Below, one piece after another: positions 12,262 through 13,906 of a DNA stretch of 13,906 nucleotides. Both the position numbers and the translations under genes were made by a program. The DNA lies in contig CALBZE010000041.1 of assembly GCA_937889645.1 (NCBI GenBank), positions 1 through 13,906 of the forward strand. Reading direction: 5' to 3'. The DNA comes from an uncultured bacterium. Lineage in GTDB: Bacteria > Gemmatimonadota > Gemmatimonadetes > Longimicrobiales > RSA9. Position 1 is the stretch's first letter; every line of letters begins with the position of its first letter. Under the pieces are notes generated by a model that saw nothing but the letters and a program-made list of their open reading frames with translations, did not search any database and was not told the origin of the DNA.

Positions 12262-13206
12262 CTACGCCCGCCCCTCCATCACCTCCTCGTACGCGCACTG
12301 CAGCGCGCCGCGCGGGTTGGGCCGGCCGAACTCGCCGTACTCCTCGAACCCCGGCAGCGGGCCGGGCGTGGCGAGGATCTCGTCGCGCGAGCGGCCGGCG
12401 CGGACCTGCGCCTCGACGAATTCCAACAGCGCCTCGAGGTAGTTGCGGAAGCCCTCGAGCTCCGCGCGGCTCCCGACGACCGGGTACCCCGTGTTCGCGT
12501 GGCCGAAGATGTAGACCGTGTCGGCGTCGTGAGCCTCGACGGTCCGCTGCAGCACCGTCATCCAGTTCCGGATCGTGGCGCCGGCCGGGCGGTCGACGAC
12601 GGGGTGTCGCTTGTGGAACATCAGGTCGCCCATGTGCACCACGTTCGCGCGCTCGAAGGTGATGACCGAGTCGCCGCTCGTGTGCCCGCGGCCGTAGTAC
12701 CGCGCCGTGATCCGCTCGTCGCCGACGTCCATCGACCAGGTGTCGGAGTACGTCGTGTCCGGGAACAGCTGGTCTTCAGGCGCCCGGCCGCCGCCCGGCG
12801 GGTTGCGCAGGTGCTCCGCCGCCTTCTCGTGCGCGACCACGCGACGCGCCACGCCGCGGAACACTCGGTTCCCGCCCGTGTGGTCGCCGTGGTGGTGCGT
12901 GTTGAGGAGCACGTCGACCGGGCGATCCCCGGCCCGCGACGTCAGCCCCTTCAGGAACGTCTCCGCCGGCTCCGGGAACTGCGTGTCCACGACCGCGACG
13001 CCGTCGCTGTTGATCAGGTACCCGATCGTGCCGCCGCGCATCGTGAAATAGCCGACGCCACGGCGGATCGACGTGAACACCGGCTCCTGCGTCGGGCGCA
13101 GCAGGACGCGGGCGAGGCCGGGGCGGGCAAGGGCCGCGGGGGCGACGGCCGCGCCGACGAGCGCGGTGAGGGAGGTGGCCAGGAAGTCACGACGAGACGT
13201 CGACAT
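12262..13206 (-). CDS. Exported metallo-beta-lactamase-fold hydrolase
   Basis: A predicted zinc-dependent hydrolase of 314 residues. The N-terminus MSTSRRDFLA, then a hydrophobic stretch to ALA (25-27), is a twin-arginine (Tat) type signal, so it should fold in the cytoplasm and be exported. The full metal site is visible: THHHGDH (103-109, giving His104, His106, Asp108 and His109), His175 in GRGHTSGD, Asp194 in HMGDLMF and His236 in FGHANTG. It resembles the MBL enzymes that include quinoprotein-relay/SoxH-like and cyclase-like hydrolases; the substrate is unknown. It lacks the features of a specific resistance enzyme, so I would not call it a beta-lactamase. The start is ATG 13206 with GGAGG five bases upstream; ATGs at 13218 and 13233 lack this. 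A single gene, convergent with the ATP-grasp gene. Confidence 0.94.
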   Translation of the reverse strand: MSTSRRDFLATSLTALVGAAVAPAALARPGLARVLLRPTQEPVFTSIRRGVGYFTMRGGTIGYLINSDGVAVVDTQFPEPAETFLKGLTSRAGDRPVDVLLNTHHHGDHTGGNRVFRGVARRVVAHEKAAEHLRNPPGGGRAPEDQLFPDTTYSDTWSMDVGDERITARYYGRGHTSGDSVITFERANVVHMGDLMFHKRHPVVDRPAGATIRNWMTVLQRTVEAHDADTVYIFGHANTGYPVVGSRAELEGFRNYLEALLEFVEAQVRAGRSRDEILATPGPLPGFEEYGEFGRPNPRGALQCAYEEVMEGRA

Positions 13207-13211
13207 GATGG

Positions 13212-13216
13212 CCTCC
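13212..13216 (-). promoter_or_regulatory. Ribosome-binding site deciding the MBL-fold start
   Basis: GGAGG on the minus strand lies five bases before ATG 13206. Two further in-frame ATGs upstream (13218, 13233) would add residues ahead of the Tat signal and have no such site. Confidence 0.75.
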
Positions 13217-13234
13217 ATGGGGTTGGGGTCCATC

Positions 13235-13268
13235 GCCGTCCGAGCACGACGAGCGCCCCGCGGACGGC
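13235..13268 (-). other. Leader hairpin of the MBL-fold gene
   Basis: GCCGTCCG (13235-13242) and CGGACGGC (13261-13268) form a perfect 8-bp stem with an 18-base loop, about 20 bases upstream of the ribosome-binding site. It would lie in the 5' untranslated region if transcription starts near 13290. Confidence 0.4.
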
Positions 13269-13298
13269 CTGCCGGCACGGCCACGCTTCGGCGCCCCG

Positions 13299-13326
13299 GG
13301 TATGCTCGGATCGTGAGGGTTCCCAA
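13299..13326 (-). promoter_or_regulatory. Weak promoter candidate for the MBL-fold gene
   Basis: On the minus strand TTGGGA (13326-13321) and CATACC (13304-13299) stand 16 bases apart, matching the sigma-70 hexamers at four and three positions. The match is poor, but it lies in the least GC-rich part of the spacer, about 93 bases upstream of the start. Confidence 0.2.
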
Positions 13327-13366
13327 GCGTAACGCGAACGGGGGCGATGGGGCAAGGGCGGAGATG

Positions 13367-13399
13367 GGAGGCGGGCGCCGACGCGCGGAGGCGGGCGCC
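13367..13399. repeat. Short direct repeat downstream of the SRPBCC gene
   Basis: GGAGGCGGGCGCC occurs at 13367-13379 and 13387-13399, 20 bases apart, just after the SRPBCC stop. It is minor and may reflect GC-rich low complexity. Confidence 0.5.
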
Positions 13400-13411
13400 C
13401 GTGCCCCAGAA

Positions 13412-13900
13412 TCAGGCGCCGACCGACACCAGCTCGGCGACGTACGCGCCCAGCCGCTCGAGCGTCTGCCGGCCGCCCTCGTCGGCGCGGAAGTGCTCGA
13501 CGACGTAATCCCGCTGCGCCTTCGTCTTGAAGAGCGACCGGAGCGTGATCTCCGTGCCGCCGTCCCGATCGGCGAACGTGACCGTCGTCTCGAAGGCGTC
13601 CGGGTCGTCCGCACGGCTCCCCTGCCGGTACACGATCCGCTCCCCCGGCACGATCTCCCGCCACTCGACCCGGTTCGGGTAGCTGGTCCCGTCCGGCCCG
13701 TGCATGTCGAACTCCCAGACGCCGCCCGGCCGGAACTCGAACGCGTGCGTCGTGATGCTGAACCCGTGTGGACCGAACCACCGCGCCAGATGCCGGGGAT
13801 CGGTCCACGCCTCGTAGACCAGGCGCCGCGGACCGTCGATCACCCGCACGTTCACGATCTGACGATCCTCGTCCCGCTCGACCGCCTCATCCGTTCGCAT
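13412..13900 (-). CDS. SRPBCC-domain protein, AHSA1 (Hsp90-ATPase-activator homology) type
   Basis: A small cytoplasmic START-like protein with a hydrophobic ligand cavity, 162 residues, normal for the family. The typical landmarks are present: RLVYEAWTDPRHLARWFGP (26-44), the strand pair FEFRPGGVWEFDMHGPDG (54-71), YPNRVEWREIVPGERIVY (74-91), TTVTFADRDGGTEITL (105-120) and the long C-terminal helix with GGRQTLERLGAYV (142-154). The ligand is unknown. Such proteins are often encoded beside an ArsR-type regulator, which would lie beyond the right edge. ATG 13900 is six bases from the window end, so its ribosome-binding site is out of view and a longer N-terminus cannot be excluded. It is separated from the MBL-fold gene by 205 bases in the same direction. 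Confidence 0.92.
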   Translation of the reverse strand: MRTDEAVERDEDRQIVNVRVIDGPRRLVYEAWTDPRHLARWFGPHGFSITTHAFEFRPGGVWEFDMHGPDGTSYPNRVEWREIVPGERIVYRQGSRADDPDAFETTVTFADRDGGTEITLRSLFKTKAQRDYVVEHFRADEGGRQTLERLGAYVAELVSVGA

Positions 13901-13906
13901 CGTTCT

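Noticed and set aside
12262..13206. Antibiotic-resistance beta-lactamase
   Set aside because: The metal-binding fold is shared by many hydrolases. Nothing beyond the general MBL motifs points to beta-lactam hydrolysis, and the family resemblance is to quinoprotein-relay or SoxH-like members.
11668..13332. Forward open frame of 554 codons opposite the MBL-fold gene
   Set aside because: It overlaps the end of the ATP-grasp gene and is antisense to a gene with a complete zinc site. It is Arg/Ala-rich without domains.

Overview
This is a GC-rich window (well above 70% G+C by eye) from a diderm bacterium. It carries a tripartite RND efflux system (outer-membrane channel, periplasmic adaptor lipoprotein, inner-membrane pump), which needs an outer membrane. 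The base composition, the cysteine-bearing insertion in the channel protein and the general gene mix make Gemmatimonadota my best guess, but that is inference; another GC-rich diderm soil lineage is possible. No rRNA, tRNA, transposase, integrase or CRISPR array is visible.

Layout. Bases 1-842 hold no convincing gene. They contain small GNA-loop hairpins, a lower-GC stretch ending in a strong forward intrinsic terminator (496-538), and a heptanucleotide tandem array (551-644). A forward DUF2306-type membrane protein follows (843-1709). It converges on a reverse M23 zinc peptidase (1973-3022) across a G-rich spacer with a 41-bp direct repeat. Upstream of the peptidase, 3127-3424 is a 22-bp tandem array that includes the stop codon of the next reverse gene, a short-chain dehydrogenase (3411-4418). 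Upstream of that, in the same direction, lies the efflux operon: outer-membrane channel (10990 to about 9031), adaptor lipoprotein (9031-7826) and RND permease (7806-4579). A divergent spacer with direct repeats separates the channel gene from a forward ATP-grasp ligase of the DcsG-like type (11210-12109). That gene converges on a reverse, probably Tat-exported metallo-beta-lactamase-fold hydrolase (12262-13206). The last gene is a reverse SRPBCC/AHSA1 protein (13412-13900).

How the genes work together. The three efflux genes are tightly spaced and complementary: permease, adaptor and channel should assemble into one envelope-spanning proton-driven pump. As printed, channel and adaptor form one uninterrupted reading frame, but the join crosses a run of 27 G (27 C on the coding strand). 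Shifting the frame by one base there gives a TGATG stop/start overlap, with a good ribosome-binding site for the adaptor. I therefore annotate two genes. The dehydrogenase may be co-transcribed behind the pump. The remaining genes look like independent single units.

The most unusual content is non-coding or repeat-based: a 23-bp inverted repeat linking the 3' end of the pump gene to the ribosome-binding site of the dehydrogenase; the 22-bp array grown onto the dehydrogenase stop codon; the C27 tract at the channel/adaptor junction; a collagen-like tail on the channel; and the heptamer array behind a terminator-ended low-GC segment.
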